From the NCBI RefSeq assembly GCF_009708005.2, contig NZ_CP052757.1, positions 4,154,001 through 4,218,000 on the forward strand: 64,000 nt of DNA, read 5' to 3'. The first letter of the stretch is position 1. Each line of letters begins with the position of its first letter. The notes beneath the pieces were generated by a model. That model did no database searches and was not told the DNA's origin. It worked only from the letters and a program-made list of their open reading frames with translations. This DNA is from Cellulosimicrobium protaetiae. GTDB taxonomy: Bacteria; Actinomycetota; Actinomycetes; Actinomycetales; Cellulomonadaceae. The position numbers and the translations under genes were made by a program. Positions 8,045-15,924 of the stretch are shown in pieces.

Positions 8045-9376
8045 GTGACGGACCCGAGCCGCGCCGTCGAGGACGCGTTCCGCACCGAGTGGGGACGCGT
8101 CCTCGGCGCGGTCGCGCGCAGCACGGGCGACCTCGACCTTGCCGAGGAGTCCGCGCAGGAGGCGTTCGCGACCGCGCTGCGCACGTGGGGCCGCGACGGC
8201 GTCCCCGAGCGGCCCGGCGCCTGGCTCACGACGACGGCCCGCCGGCACGCGATCGACGTCCTCCGACGGCGCCGGGTCGAGGCCGACCGGGTCGCCGCGT
8301 CGGGACGCCTGGGCGAGCGCGTCGACCCGGGTCCCCGCGACGGCAGCCCCACCGCCGACCCCGTCGTCGAGCAGGTCGCCGTCGGCCTCGACGACGACGC
8401 GTGGGTACTCGACGACCCTGACGGCGACCTCCTGCGCCTGCTGTTCACGTGCTGCCACCCGGCCCTGCCCGTCGAGGCCCGGGTCGCGCTCACCCTGCGG
8501 TCGCTGACCGGCATGACGACCGCCCAGGTGGCACGCGCCTTCCTCGTCCCCGAGGCGACGATGGCGCAGCGCCTCGTCCGGGCCAAGCGCCGCATCCGCG
8601 CGACGGGTATCACGTTCCGCGTGCCGCCCGCAGAGCTCCGGGCGGAGCGCGTCGACGGCGTCCTCGCCGTCCTGTACGTGCTCTTCACGGAGGGCTATGA
8701 CGCCTGGGCGGAGCCTGCCGACGTGGTCGAGGGATCGGCCGAACGGCGCGCGCTCGCCGACGTCGCCGTCCGGCTCGCGCGCCTGGCCGCGCGGCTGCTC
8801 GACGACGAGCCCGAGGCCCGCGGGCTGCTCGCCCTCTTGTTGCTCCAGCACGCCCGCCGGGACGAGCGCGTCGACCGGGACGGCTCGACGCGGACCCTCG
8901 CCGAGCAGGACCGCGCGCGCTGGCGCCGCGACGAGATCGCCGAGGGCGTGGCCGAGCTCGAGGTGGCGCTCGCCGTCGGCCGCCCCGGGCCCTACCAGGT
9001 GCAGGCCGCCGTCGCGGCCCTGCACGACGAGGCCCCCGACGCCGCCGCGACCGACTGGCCGCAGATCCTCGGTCTGTACGACGTGCTGCTCGACCTCACG
9101 GACTCACCGGTCGTGGCGCTCAACCGCGCGGTCGCGGTCGCCGAGGTGCACGGCGCGGACGCCGGCCTGGCCGCGCTCGACGCCATCGCCGCCGAGCCCA
9201 CGCTCGCGGGGTACCACCTGCTGCCTGCCGTCCGGGCGGAGCTGCTCGTGCGCGCCGGACGGCCCGCAGAGGCCGCCGTCGAGCTGCGCCGCGCCCTGAC
9301 GCTCGTCGATCGCGAGGGCGACCGCCGCCTCCTGGAACGCCGCCTGGCAGCCCTGCATCCCGCGAGATCACCCTAG
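8045..9376 (+). CDS. ECF sigma factor, ECF42 type with long C-terminal extension
   Basis: A 443-residue RNA polymerase sigma factor. Region 2 spans about residues 8-75 (AEESAQEAFATALRTW, then the RRHAIDVLRRRR end), region 4 about 135-185 with the helix-turn-helix TTAQVARAFLVPEATMAQRL. After that comes a C-terminal extension of about 250 residues rich in helices (TEGYDAW, LLALLLLQHARRDERVD, LDLTDSPVVALNRAVAVAEV), the TPR-like extension of the ECF42 group, thought to replace an anti-sigma factor in control. No anti-sigma gene is nearby. GTG 8045 is the start, ten bases after the DGPF gene. The signal it senses is unknown. Confidence 0.9.
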   Translation: MTDPSRAVEDAFRTEWGRVLGAVARSTGDLDLAEESAQEAFATALRTWGRDGVPERPGAWLTTTARRHAIDVLRRRRVEADRVAASGRLGERVDPGPRDGSPTADPVVEQVAVGLDDDAWVLDDPDGDLLRLLFTCCHPALPVEARVALTLRSLTGMTTAQVARAFLVPEATMAQRLVRAKRRIRATGITFRVPPAELRAERVDGVLAVLYVLFTEGYDAWAEPADVVEGSAERRALADVAVRLARLAARLLDDEPEARGLLALLLLQHARRDERVDRDGSTRTLAEQDRARWRRDEIAEGVAELEVALAVGRPGPYQVQAAVAALHDEAPDAAATDWPQILGLYDVLLDLTDSPVVALNRAVAVAEVHGADAGLAALDAIAAEPTLAGYHLLPAVRAELLVRAGRPAEAAVELRRALTLVDREGDRRLLERRLAALHPARSP

Positions 9377-9382
9377 CCGTCG

Positions 9383-9411
9383 CGAGATCGACCCACCGAG
9401 GGTCGATCTCG
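9383..9411. terminator. Hairpin between convergent genes (bidirectional terminator candidate)
   Basis: CGAGATCGACCC (9383-9394) pairs perfectly with GGGTCGATCTCG (9400-9411) around a five-base loop. It sits between the sigma-factor gene and the GntR gene, which converge. Further CGCGAGATC copies occur at 9361 (inside the sigma gene's last codons) and inverted at about 9423, so this too looks like a repeat cluster. No T-run follows. Confidence 0.5.
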
Positions 9412-9507
9412 AACGCTCAGGCCGATCTCGCGGGACCCTGGATCGACCGTCACGCCCCGAACATGGCGCGGCGACGCACGCCCGCAGCGCGTCACCGCGG
9501 GTGGCCC

Positions 9508-10251
9508 TCATTGGCCCGTCTCGGCGTAGAAGCCCTCGATGTGGGCGCGGACCTCGCACGCCGCGCGCTCGCCGTCGCCCGCGGCCACGGCCTCGAGGAC
9601 CGTGCGGTGCTCGGCACGCAGGCGTGCCGCCGTCCGCTCCCAGGACGGCAGGTCCGCGCTCCCCGCGGCGACGTACGACTCGATCGCGCCGCGCAGCCCG
9701 GTCATGACCGCCTCGACGAGCGGGTTGCCCGCGAGCCGCACGAGGAGCACGTGGAACGACGCGTCGAGCTCGCGGAACCCGTCGGCCGCGAGCGCCGGGT
9801 CGTCCATGCGGTCGAGCAGCGCGCGCGCCGCGGCGAGCGCCTCGGCGACCTCGGGCGTGCCCGGCCCCGGGTCGGCCCCCCGCTCGCCGGTGCCCTGCGC
9901 GGCGACGACCCGCTCGGCTGCCGCGCCGGCGGCCCACGTCTCGAGGAGCACGCGCGTCTCGACCACGTCGCGCACGGCGAGCGTCCCCGACGCGACGTGC
10001 AGCCGCACGGCCGCCCCGAGGCCGGCGGCGGGCCGGTCGACGACGGTCGCCCCGGCGTCGGGCCCGGACCCTACGGCGGTGCGCACGATGCCCATGGCCT
10101 CGAGGACGCGGATCGCCTCGCGGACCGAGGGGCGCGAGACGCCGAGCTCCTCGGCGAGCGCGCGCTCGGCCGGGAGCCGCTCGCCGAGCGCCCAGCGGCC
10201 CGCGGCGAGGTCCGCCTCGATGCGGGCGAGGACGCGTTCGTGGGTGCGCAC
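9508..10251 (-). CDS. FadR/GntR-family regulator, probable repressor of lutABC
   Basis: A 247-residue GntR-family protein. The winged helix-turn-helix is at about residues 10-72 (RLPAERALAEELGVSRPSVREAIRVLEAMG), followed by an all-helical FCD ligand-binding domain (about 95-240; LETWAAGAAAERV, FRELDASFHVLLVRLAGN, AEHRTVLEAVAAGD), in which metal-binding Asp and His residues can be seen. It is divergent from lutABC with two perfect palindromes between, the same arrangement as LldR/LutR regulators, so lactate is the likely inducer. Upstream it starts with ATG at 10251; the gene runs up to the hairpin region shared with the sigma-factor gene. Confidence 0.93.
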   Translation of the reverse strand: MRTHERVLARIEADLAAGRWALGERLPAERALAEELGVSRPSVREAIRVLEAMGIVRTAVGSGPDAGATVVDRPAAGLGAAVRLHVASGTLAVRDVVETRVLLETWAAGAAAERVVAAQGTGERGADPGPGTPEVAEALAAARALLDRMDDPALAADGFRELDASFHVLLVRLAGNPLVEAVMTGLRGAIESYVAAGSADLPSWERTAARLRAEHRTVLEAVAAGDGERAACEVRAHIEGFYAETGQ

Positions 10252-10278
10252 CCGCCCAGGGTAGGCGACCTCGCGGCA

Positions 10279-10339
10279 CTGTGGTCAGACCACATGCGGT
10301 CGCGTGGTCTACAGTGGACGATCTGTGGTCAGACCACAG
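10279..10339. promoter_or_regulatory. Twin FadR/LldR-type operators of lutABC
   Basis: TGTGGTCAGACCACA occurs twice, at 10280-10294 and 10324-10338, perfectly palindromic about a central A; the second extends to a 17-bp palindrome. A half site (GTGGTCTACAG) lies between them. The TGGTC-N-GACCA core is typical of FadR-subfamily regulators of lactate genes. Centre spacing is 44 bp, about four helical turns, placing both on one face. Confidence 0.88.
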
Positions 10340-10426
10340 CCGCGGCGCCTCACCGCGGCGGTCTCGGCAGGCGGCGCGGACGCGGCCCGGCGAGACTGGA
10401 CCGACTCGCCCTCCCCCGGAGCAACG

Positions 10427-11221
10427 ATGCGCATAGCCCTCACCGCGACCTGCATCGGCGACGTGATGTTCCCCCAGGCACCGCGCGCCACCGCCCTCCT
10501 CCTCGAGCGCCTCGGGCACGAGGTGTTCTTCCCCGAGCGCCAGACGTGCTGCGGCCAGATGCACGTCAACACCGGCTACCTCGACGAGGCGGTCCCCGTC
10601 GTGCGCAACCACGTCGAGGCCTTCTCCCCCGTGCTCGACGGCGAGTGGGACGCCGTCGTCGTCCCGTCCGGGTCGTGCACCGGGTCCGTGCGGCACCAGC
10701 AGGGCATGGTGTGCCGACGCGCCGGGCTCGACGAGCTCGCACGCACCGCCGACGCGGTCGCCGCGAAGACGTACGAGCTCTCCGAGCTGCTCGTCGACGT
10801 GCTGGGCCTGACCGACGTCGGCGCCTACTTCCCCCACCGCGTCACCTACCACCCGACGTGCCACTCGCTGCGCATGCTCCACGTGGGCGACAAGCCGCTG
10901 CGGCTCCTGCGCGCGGTCAAGGGCATCGACCTCGTCGAGCTGCCCGCGGCGGAGGCGTGCTGCGGGTTCGGCGGCACGTTCGCGCTGAAGAACGCCGAGA
11001 CGTCGACCGCGATGCTCGCCGACAAGATGACGCACGTGAAGTCCACCGGTGCCGAGGTCCTCACCGCGGGCGACGCGTCGTGCCTCATGCACATCGGCGG
11101 CGGGCTCTCCCGCATCCGCGCGGGTGTCCGCACGCTGCACCTCGCCGAGATCCTCGCGTCCACCAAGGACGAGCCCGCCCCGGCCGGGACCGGCCCGTCG
11201 ACGCGCGGAGGTGCCCGGTGA
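10427..11221 (+). CDS. lutA: L-lactate utilisation protein LutA (CCG-domain iron-sulfur subunit)
   Basis: A 264-residue LutA/YkgE protein. Two cysteine-rich CCG motifs are present, CCGQMHVNTGY at C41-C42 and ACCGFGGTFAL at C178-C179, expected to bind an iron-sulfur cluster. With LutB and LutC it forms the cytoplasmic L-lactate oxidation complex giving pyruvate. ATG 10427 follows a GGAG four bases upstream; an in-frame upstream extension to 10304 would run through the operator region and is unlikely. The lutB GTG start overlaps the stop. Expression should follow lactate through the divergent FadR-type regulator. Confidence 0.93.
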   Translation: MRIALTATCIGDVMFPQAPRATALLLERLGHEVFFPERQTCCGQMHVNTGYLDEAVPVVRNHVEAFSPVLDGEWDAVVVPSGSCTGSVRHQQGMVCRRAGLDELARTADAVAAKTYELSELLVDVLGLTDVGAYFPHRVTYHPTCHSLRMLHVGDKPLRLLRAVKGIDLVELPAAEACCGFGGTFALKNAETSTAMLADKMTHVKSTGAEVLTAGDASCLMHIGGGLSRIRAGVRTLHLAEILASTKDEPAPAGTGPSTRGGAR

Positions 11222-12945
11222 GCCGCACGTTCCTCGGCCTGCCCGTGCGGCGCGGCGCGCGCACCCTGCCCGACGACGTCGCCCGCCCCGGAGGGCACGG
11301 CACCTCGGCGGGTGCAGCGGCAGCGTCGGACGCGTTCGGCGACGTGCCGCACCCGGACGCACCGCTGCGCTGGGGCGGGTCGTTCCCCGACGCGGCGCGC
11401 GAGGCGCTCCAGAACACCCAGCTCCGCCGCAACCTCGCGCACGCGACCTCGACCATCCGGGCCAAGCGCGCCGCCGTCGTCGGCGAGGTGCCGGACTGGG
11501 AGGCGCTGCGCGACGCGGGCTCCGCCATCAAGACCGACGTCATGGCGCGCCTGCCCGAGCTCCTCGAGGAGCTGGAGCGCAACGTCGTGGCGCGCGGCGG
11601 CGTCGTGCACTGGGCGCGCGACGCGGACGAGGCGAACCGGATCGTCGCGGACCTGGTCCGGGCCAAGGGTGTCGACGAGGTCGTCAAGGTGAAGTCCATG
11701 GCGACGCAGGAGATCGGGCTGAACGAGGCGCTCGCCGCGGAGGGGATCGCCGCATACGAGACCGACCTCGCCGAGCTCATCGTCCAGCTCGCCGACGATA
11801 TGCCGTCGCACATCCTCGTGCCCGCCATCCACCGCAACCGGGCGGAGATCCGCGAGATCTTCCTCGCCCGGATGGGCGACGCCCCGCCCGACCTGTCCGA
11901 CGTGCCGCGCGAGCTCGCGATGGCCGCGCGCGCCCACCTGCGCCGCAAGTTCCTCTCCGCGAAGGTCGCGATCAGCGGCGCGAACTTCGGCGTCGCGGAC
12001 ACGGGGACGCTCACGGTCGTCGAGTCCGAGGGGAACGGGCGCATGTGCCTCACGCTCCCCGAGACGCTCATCACCGTCATGGGGATCGAGAAGGTCGTGC
12101 CCACGTACACCGACCTCGAGGTGTTCCTCCAGCTCCTGCCGCGCTCGTCCACCGGGGAGCGCATGAACCCGTACACCTCCCTGTGGACGGGCGTCACGCC
12201 CGGCGACGGCCCGCAGGAGTTCCACCTCGTGCTGCTCGACAACGGCCGCACCGACGTCCTCGCCGACGAGGTCGGACGGGCCGCGCTGCACTGCATCCGC
12301 TGCTCCGCGTGCCTCAACGTGTGCCCGGTGTACGAGCGCGTCGGGGGCCACGCGTACGGGTCGGTGTACCCCGGCCCGATCGGCGCCATCCTCACGCCGC
12401 AGCTCACCAAGTCCTCCGGCGGGCTGTCCGGCCACCACGACCCGAACGCGTCCCTCCCCTACGCCTCGACGCTGTGCGGCGCGTGCTACGACGTGTGCCC
12501 CGTGAAGATCGACATCCCGTCGATCCTCGTCGAGCTCCGGGCCCGCGAGGTCGACGCCGACCGCGGCCGCCCCACCGGCTGGGGCGCCGCCATGAAGGCC
12601 GCGTCGTACGTCATGTCCGACGCGCGGCGGTTCGAGCTCGCAGAGAAGGCGGCGGGACTGGGGCGCGTGGTCGCCGGATCGGAGGGCCGGATCTCGACCC
12701 TCCCGCCGCCCGCGTCCGCGTGGACCCGCTCACGCGACCTCCCGGCCCCCGCGAGTCAGACCTTCCGCGACTGGTGGCGCACCCGCCCCGCCCCCACCGC
12801 CCCGCCCGCCGACCCCGGGATCCCTCCCCGAAATGGGGCTGCGGAGAGGAACAACCCAGGGTTCGCCGAACCCGGGATCACTCCTCAGGATGAGCCCTTG
12901 CTGGGGGACGACCCCGGGTTCGGCGAGAAGGGCGAGGGCCGATGA
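11218..12945 (+). CDS. lutB: L-lactate utilisation protein LutB (LUD domain plus ferredoxin)
   Basis: A 575-residue LutB protein, about 100 longer than usual. The LUD domain (about 60-330; KSMATQEIGLNEAL, ISGANFGVADTGTL, EGNGRMCLTLPE) is followed by two 4Fe-4S motifs: C359-C362-C365-C369 (CIRCSACLNVCP) and C420-C423-C427 (CGACYDVCP). GTG 11218 overlaps the lutA stop. From about residue 532 the sequence is a low-complexity tail (PGIPPRNGAAERNNPGFAEP and onward) that is plainly the translation of a family B repeat sitting in the 3' end of the gene. The lutC ATG overlaps the TGA. Electron transfer from lactate through the clusters is the family role. Confidence 0.93.
   Translation: MSRTFLGLPVRRGARTLPDDVARPGGHGTSAGAAAASDAFGDVPHPDAPLRWGGSFPDAAREALQNTQLRRNLAHATSTIRAKRAAVVGEVPDWEALRDAGSAIKTDVMARLPELLEELERNVVARGGVVHWARDADEANRIVADLVRAKGVDEVVKVKSMATQEIGLNEALAAEGIAAYETDLAELIVQLADDMPSHILVPAIHRNRAEIREIFLARMGDAPPDLSDVPRELAMAARAHLRRKFLSAKVAISGANFGVADTGTLTVVESEGNGRMCLTLPETLITVMGIEKVVPTYTDLEVFLQLLPRSSTGERMNPYTSLWTGVTPGDGPQEFHLVLLDNGRTDVLADEVGRAALHCIRCSACLNVCPVYERVGGHAYGSVYPGPIGAILTPQLTKSSGGLSGHHDPNASLPYASTLCGACYDVCPVKIDIPSILVELRAREVDADRGRPTGWGAAMKAASYVMSDARRFELAEKAAGLGRVVAGSEGRISTLPPPASAWTRSRDLPAPASQTFRDWWRTRPAPTAPPADPGIPPRNGAAERNNPGFAEPGITPQDEPLLGDDPGFGEKGEGR
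12863..12926. repeat. Family B inverted repeat inside the lutB 3' end
   Basis: TCGCCGAACCCGGG (12863-12876) pairs with CCCGGGTTCGGCGA (12913-12926), a perfect 14-bp stem with a 36-base loop. The same unit recurs at 26624-26715 and 33503-33566, there between genes. Here it is translated in frame as the LutB tail. Confidence 0.8.
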
Positions 12946-13625
12946 GCGCGCGCGACGACGTCCTCGGCCGCGTCCGCGCCGCGCTCGGCGGGTCGACGAC
13001 GACCGGCTCGGCGGCGTCCGGCTCCGTCCCGCGGGCGTACCGCGAGCGCGGCGACCTCGCGCCCGGGTCGCCGGAGGCCGTAGACGTCCTCGTCGATCGG
13101 CTCGTCGACTACCGGGCGCACGTACACGTGGCCGCCACCCCCGGCGAGGTGGCGGCGATCGTCGGCGACCTGCTCGCGGACGCCACGTCCGTCGTCGTGC
13201 CGCCCGAGCTTGACACCGCGTGGCTGGGCGCGCTGGGCGCCGGGAGCGCCGTCGTGCCCGATGCACGCGACGACCCGCGCACTCCCGACGAGCTCGATCA
13301 GGTGGACGCCGTCGTCACCGCGGCGCGCGTGGCGATCGCCGACACCGGGACGATCGTGCTCGACGGCGAGCCCGACCAGGGGCGCCGCGCGATCACGCTC
13401 GTCCCCGACCTGCACGTGTGCGTGGTGCGCACCGACCAGGTCGTGGGGACGGCCCCGGAGGCCGTGCGGCTGCTCGCCGCACACCCGGAGCGACCGCAGA
13501 CGTGGATCAGCGGCCCCAGCGCGACGAGCGACATCGAGCTCTCCCGCGTCGAGGGCGTCCACGGCCCGCGCACCCTGCACGTGGTCCTCACCCCGCCGAG
13601 GGAGAACCGTAGTCGCGCGAGGTAG
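12942..13625 (+). CDS. lutC: L-lactate utilisation protein LutC (LUD domain)
   Basis: A 227-residue LutC/YkgG protein, third subunit of the lactate oxidation complex. The LUD fold shows VVVPPELDTAWLG, VDAVVTAARVAIADTGTIVLD, the conserved RRAITLVPDLHVCVV strand and SGPSATSDIELSRVEGVHGPR near the end, a strongly conserved family signature. ATG 12942 overlaps the lutB TGA (ATGA). The last ten residues (PPRENRSRAR) and the TAG stop are encoded by the first two family A repeat units, so the natural C-terminus probably ended slightly earlier before the repeat arrived (inference). Confidence 0.93.
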   Translation: MSARDDVLGRVRAALGGSTTTGSAASGSVPRAYRERGDLAPGSPEAVDVLVDRLVDYRAHVHVAATPGEVAAIVGDLLADATSVVVPPELDTAWLGALGAGSAVVPDARDDPRTPDELDQVDAVVTAARVAIADTGTIVLDGEPDQGRRAITLVPDLHVCVVRTDQVVGTAPEAVRLLAAHPERPQTWISGPSATSDIELSRVEGVHGPRTLHVVLTPPRENRSRAR

Positions 13626-13721
13626 AACCGTGGTGGCGCGAGGGAGAACCGTGGTGGCGCGAGGGAGAACCGTCGTCGCGACCACGGTTCTCCCTCGGCG
13701 AACCAGCGTTCTACCTCGCGG
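13596..13721. repeat. Family A repeat array between lutC and the Nudix gene
   Basis: Four direct units of 21 bp (13596-13616, 13617-13637, 13638-13658, 13659-13679; consensus CGCGAGGGAGAACCGTGGTGG) are followed by two inverted units (13679-13698 and about 13699-13721). Both converging genes end inside it: lutC with TAG at 13623-13625, the Nudix gene with TAG at 13711-13713. The whole could fold as nested hairpins and act as a two-way terminator. Unlike loci at 4.3 and 58.6 kb it has no central core. Confidence 0.85.
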
Positions 13722-14400
13722 GGAGTCCTGCCCGACGGCGGTGGCGCACCTCGGCGAGGACCGTCGCCAGGCGGGCGGTGAAGTCTGGCGGCGTGCCGGG
13801 CGGCAGCGCGTCGACCGGGAACCAGGCGACGTCCTCGCTCTCGTCGCTCACGACCGGGCGTGCGTCCGGGTCGGCGAACGCGACGAACCCGACGTCCCAG
13901 TGCGTGCGGCACGTGCCGAACGCGGCAGCGAGGTCGTGCCGGTGCACGTCGACCGGGGCAGCAGGCACGGTGTCGATACGGGACGCGGCGTCCGTGCAGG
14001 GCGCGGCGTCCGTGTCGACGGACAGCTCCGGGTCCGGGTCGAACGGGACGAGGTCGGCGATCCCGCTCTCCTCGCGCGCCTCGCGGTAGGCAGACCCGGC
14101 GAGCGTCGTGTCGCCCGGCTCGGTGTGGCCGCCCACCTGGACCCAGAACTGACCCTTGCGGTGGAAGCAGAGCAGGACGCGGTCCAGGTCCGGGCTGAGC
14201 ACGAAGCAGCTCGCCGTGAGGTGCTGCGGGCCGCCTTCGCGTCGGACGGCGTCGGCGCGCGCGCCGGAGTCGTCATCGCCGCGGACGAACGCGCGGTACT
14301 CGGCCGCGAGCGCCGCCTGCCGGTCGTCGGCCGGCTCCCACCGGTCGAGGCGGGCGAGGGCGTCACGGGCGAGCAGTGCGGCGGGGTCGAGAGCGGTCAC
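13711..14400 (-). CDS. Nudix hydrolase
   Basis: A 229-residue Nudix-superfamily protein. The Nudix box lies at about residues 90-114 (GGHTEPGD followed by REAREESGI), with the metal-binding REAREE helix intact and one residue more than the classical spacing, as in many actinobacterial members. Preceding it are LTASCFVLSPDLDRVLLCFHRK and FWVQVGGH strands. These enzymes hydrolyse nucleoside-diphosphate-linked substrates; the specific substrate cannot be told. It converges on lutC. The last codons GCG-AGG-TAG come from the family A repeat. A divergent kinase gene shares its upstream region. Confidence 0.9.
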   Translation of the reverse strand: MTALDPAALLARDALARLDRWEPADDRQAALAAEYRAFVRGDDDSGARADAVRREGGPQHLTASCFVLSPDLDRVLLCFHRKGQFWVQVGGHTEPGDTTLAGSAYREAREESGIADLVPFDPDPELSVDTDAAPCTDAASRIDTVPAAPVDVHRHDLAAAFGTCRTHWDVGFVAFADPDARPVVSDESEDVAWFPVDALPPGTPPDFTARLATVLAEVRHRRRAGLPAR

Positions 14401-14484
14401 CGGGGAAGGCTACGCGGGCCGGGTGCGCGCGCCCGCACGGTGACGGCCGTCCACCGTCGGCGACCGTTGCACCGTCGAGCGACC

Positions 14485-14522
14485 GATGCGCTGGCGCGCG
14501 AGCGATGCACTGGCGCGCGAGC
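14485..14522. repeat. 19-bp tandem duplication in a divergent promoter region
   Basis: GATGCGCTGGCGCGCGAGC (14485-14503) is followed directly by a copy with one change (14504-14522). It lies in the 228-bp gap between the Nudix gene and the kinase gene and may hold regulatory sites; no promoter is obvious. Confidence 0.5.
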
Positions 14523-14628
14523 GAAGCACCACGGAGTGCGTCGTTCGACCGGGAGCGCGCCGCTCGGTGGTGGGAGCGAGGTCCGTCGTGGGGGCGCCGG
14601 GTTCCACGCGCTGCGAGAATGGTGTCCC

Positions 14629-15342
14629 GTGAGCGACCCTCAGCACCACGACGGACTCCCGGTCGAGGCCGGACCCGGTCCCGGTCTGGAGACCGACGAC
14701 TCGGGCGCGGACCCGGCCCTCTTCGACCTCCCGCCGGGCTCGCGCGAGGTGCCGACGCGCATCGTGCTCCTCACGGGTGCGTCCGGCTCCGGCAAGACGT
14801 CGCTCACGCGGCGCCTCGGCCTCCCGGTCGTCGCGCTCGACGACTTCTACCTCGACCACGACCATCCCAACCTGCCCCAGCGCTTCGGCATCGTAGACTG
14901 GGACGACCCGCGCTCGTGGAACGCCACGGATGCCGTCGCGGCGCTCGTGGACCTGGCTCGCACGGGGCACGCGGACGTGCCGGTCTACGACATCCCGACG
15001 TCGACGCGCACGGGGATGACCCACCTCGACGTCACGGGTTCGCGCGTCGTGCTCGCGGAGGGCATCTTCGCGGCGGAGATCGTCGCCGCGCTGCGAGCCG
15101 AGGACGTGCTCGCCGACGCGATCTGCCTGCGCCGCAACCGTCTGGTGACGTTCTGGTTCCGCCTCCTGCGTGACCTCGCGGAGATGCGCAAGCCGCCGCC
15201 CACGCTGTTCCGGCGCGGATGGGCGCTGCTGCGGGCCGAGCCGGGATTCGTGCGGCACTGGGAGTCGCTGGGCTGCCGCGCGCTCACGCCCGCGCAGGCC
15301 GAGAAGGAGATCCGCGCGCTCCTGCGGCCGTCCTCGGCGTAG
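14629..15342 (+). CDS. Uridine kinase-like P-loop ATP-binding protein
   Basis: A 237-residue P-loop kinase of the uridine kinase / phosphoribulokinase group. Walker A is at residues 50-57 (GASGSGKT). LPVVALDDFYLDHDHPNLP matches the acceptor-binding Asp-Asp-Phe-Tyr segment of uridine kinases, and VPVYDIPTSTRTG is the second typical element, with VLAEGIFAAE following. A disordered acidic N-terminus of about 40 residues precedes the domain. Phosphorylation of uridine or cytidine in nucleotide salvage is likely, but the exact substrate is uncertain. GTG 14629 was chosen because the frame upstream is unrelated; a weak GAGAATGG lies before it. Confidence 0.88.
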   Translation: MSDPQHHDGLPVEAGPGPGLETDDSGADPALFDLPPGSREVPTRIVLLTGASGSGKTSLTRRLGLPVVALDDFYLDHDHPNLPQRFGIVDWDDPRSWNATDAVAALVDLARTGHADVPVYDIPTSTRTGMTHLDVTGSRVVLAEGIFAAEIVAALRAEDVLADAICLRRNRLVTFWFRLLRDLAEMRKPPPTLFRRGWALLRAEPGFVRHWESLGCRALTPAQAEKEIRALLRPSSA

Positions 15343-15366
15343 GCGTCACGCCCGCGGGTCGGCGAC

Positions 15367-15924
15367 CTAGACCGTCGCGACCGACGGCCCGCCGCACTCG
15401 GCCCCGAAGTCACCGGTCGTCGGCAGGAACTCCGGATCCACCTCGCGCTCGACGACGACGTCACCCGACGCGAGCTCCACGACGCGCACGACGATCGGCC
15501 CGACCGGGCCGTTCAGCGCGGAGCCCGTCCAGTCGCCTCGCGACGGTTCGGCCTGCGGGTCCTCCCTCGTCGGCTCGGGCGACGTCCCGGCGGCTTCGGG
15601 CGGGTCCGGCGAGGCCGGCTGGACCGGCTGGACCGGCTGGACCGGCTGGACCGGCGCGATCGTCGTGGGGACCGGCTCCGGCCCGGGCTGGATCGTGCCG
15701 TCGCGTACGAGTCCGCACGTCTCCACACCGACGCAGCTCACGACGACACCGTAGGCGTCCCGGTCCTGCCAGGAGTCGTCGAGCCGGACCTCGAGGCGTG
15801 CCACGTAGCCGATCGCGGGGCACGCGGTGACCAGGCCACCCGGGCCACCGCACGCGGGCAGCACGGCGACGAACAGCGCCGCGGCGAGTCCGTGCGGACG
15901 CCGTCGTCCTCGTCGGTCACTCAT
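15367..15924 (-). CDS. Hypothetical lipoprotein with Pro-Val-Gln repeats
   Basis: A 185-residue exported protein of unknown function. The N-terminus has a basic start, a short hydrophobic stretch and the lipobox LPAC-GG (Cys at about 25), so lipid anchoring to the outer face of the membrane is likely. The middle is proline-rich with four perfect VQP repeats, encoded by four identical 9-bp units at 15615-15650, then a Ser/Glu/Pro linker. The last 55 residues are more ordered (PVGPIVVRVVELASGDVVVEREVD) with further cysteines. It converges with the kinase gene. The copy number of the 9-bp repeat may vary between strains. Confidence 0.75.
   Translation of the reverse strand: MSDRRGRRRPHGLAAALFVAVLPACGGPGGLVTACPAIGYVARLEVRLDDSWQDRDAYGVVVSCVGVETCGLVRDGTIQPGPEPVPTTIAPVQPVQPVQPVQPASPDPPEAAGTSPEPTREDPQAEPSRGDWTGSALNGPVGPIVVRVVELASGDVVVEREVDPEFLPTTGDFGAECGGPSVATV
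15615..15650. repeat. 9-bp tandem repeat, four copies, coding
   Basis: CCGGCTGGA repeats four times without change inside the lipoprotein gene and encodes Val-Gln-Pro units on the minus strand. A likely length-variable site. Confidence 0.85.

Noticed and set aside
9463-11217. Long plus-strand extension of lutB through the regulator and lutA region
   Set aside because: It crosses the GntR gene, operators and lutA out of sense. The GTG at 11218 with the lutA overlap is the proper start.
13596-13680. Short regular repeats suggesting a CRISPR array
   Set aside because: Units abut directly with a 21-bp period, no spacers are present, and no cas genes are in the window.
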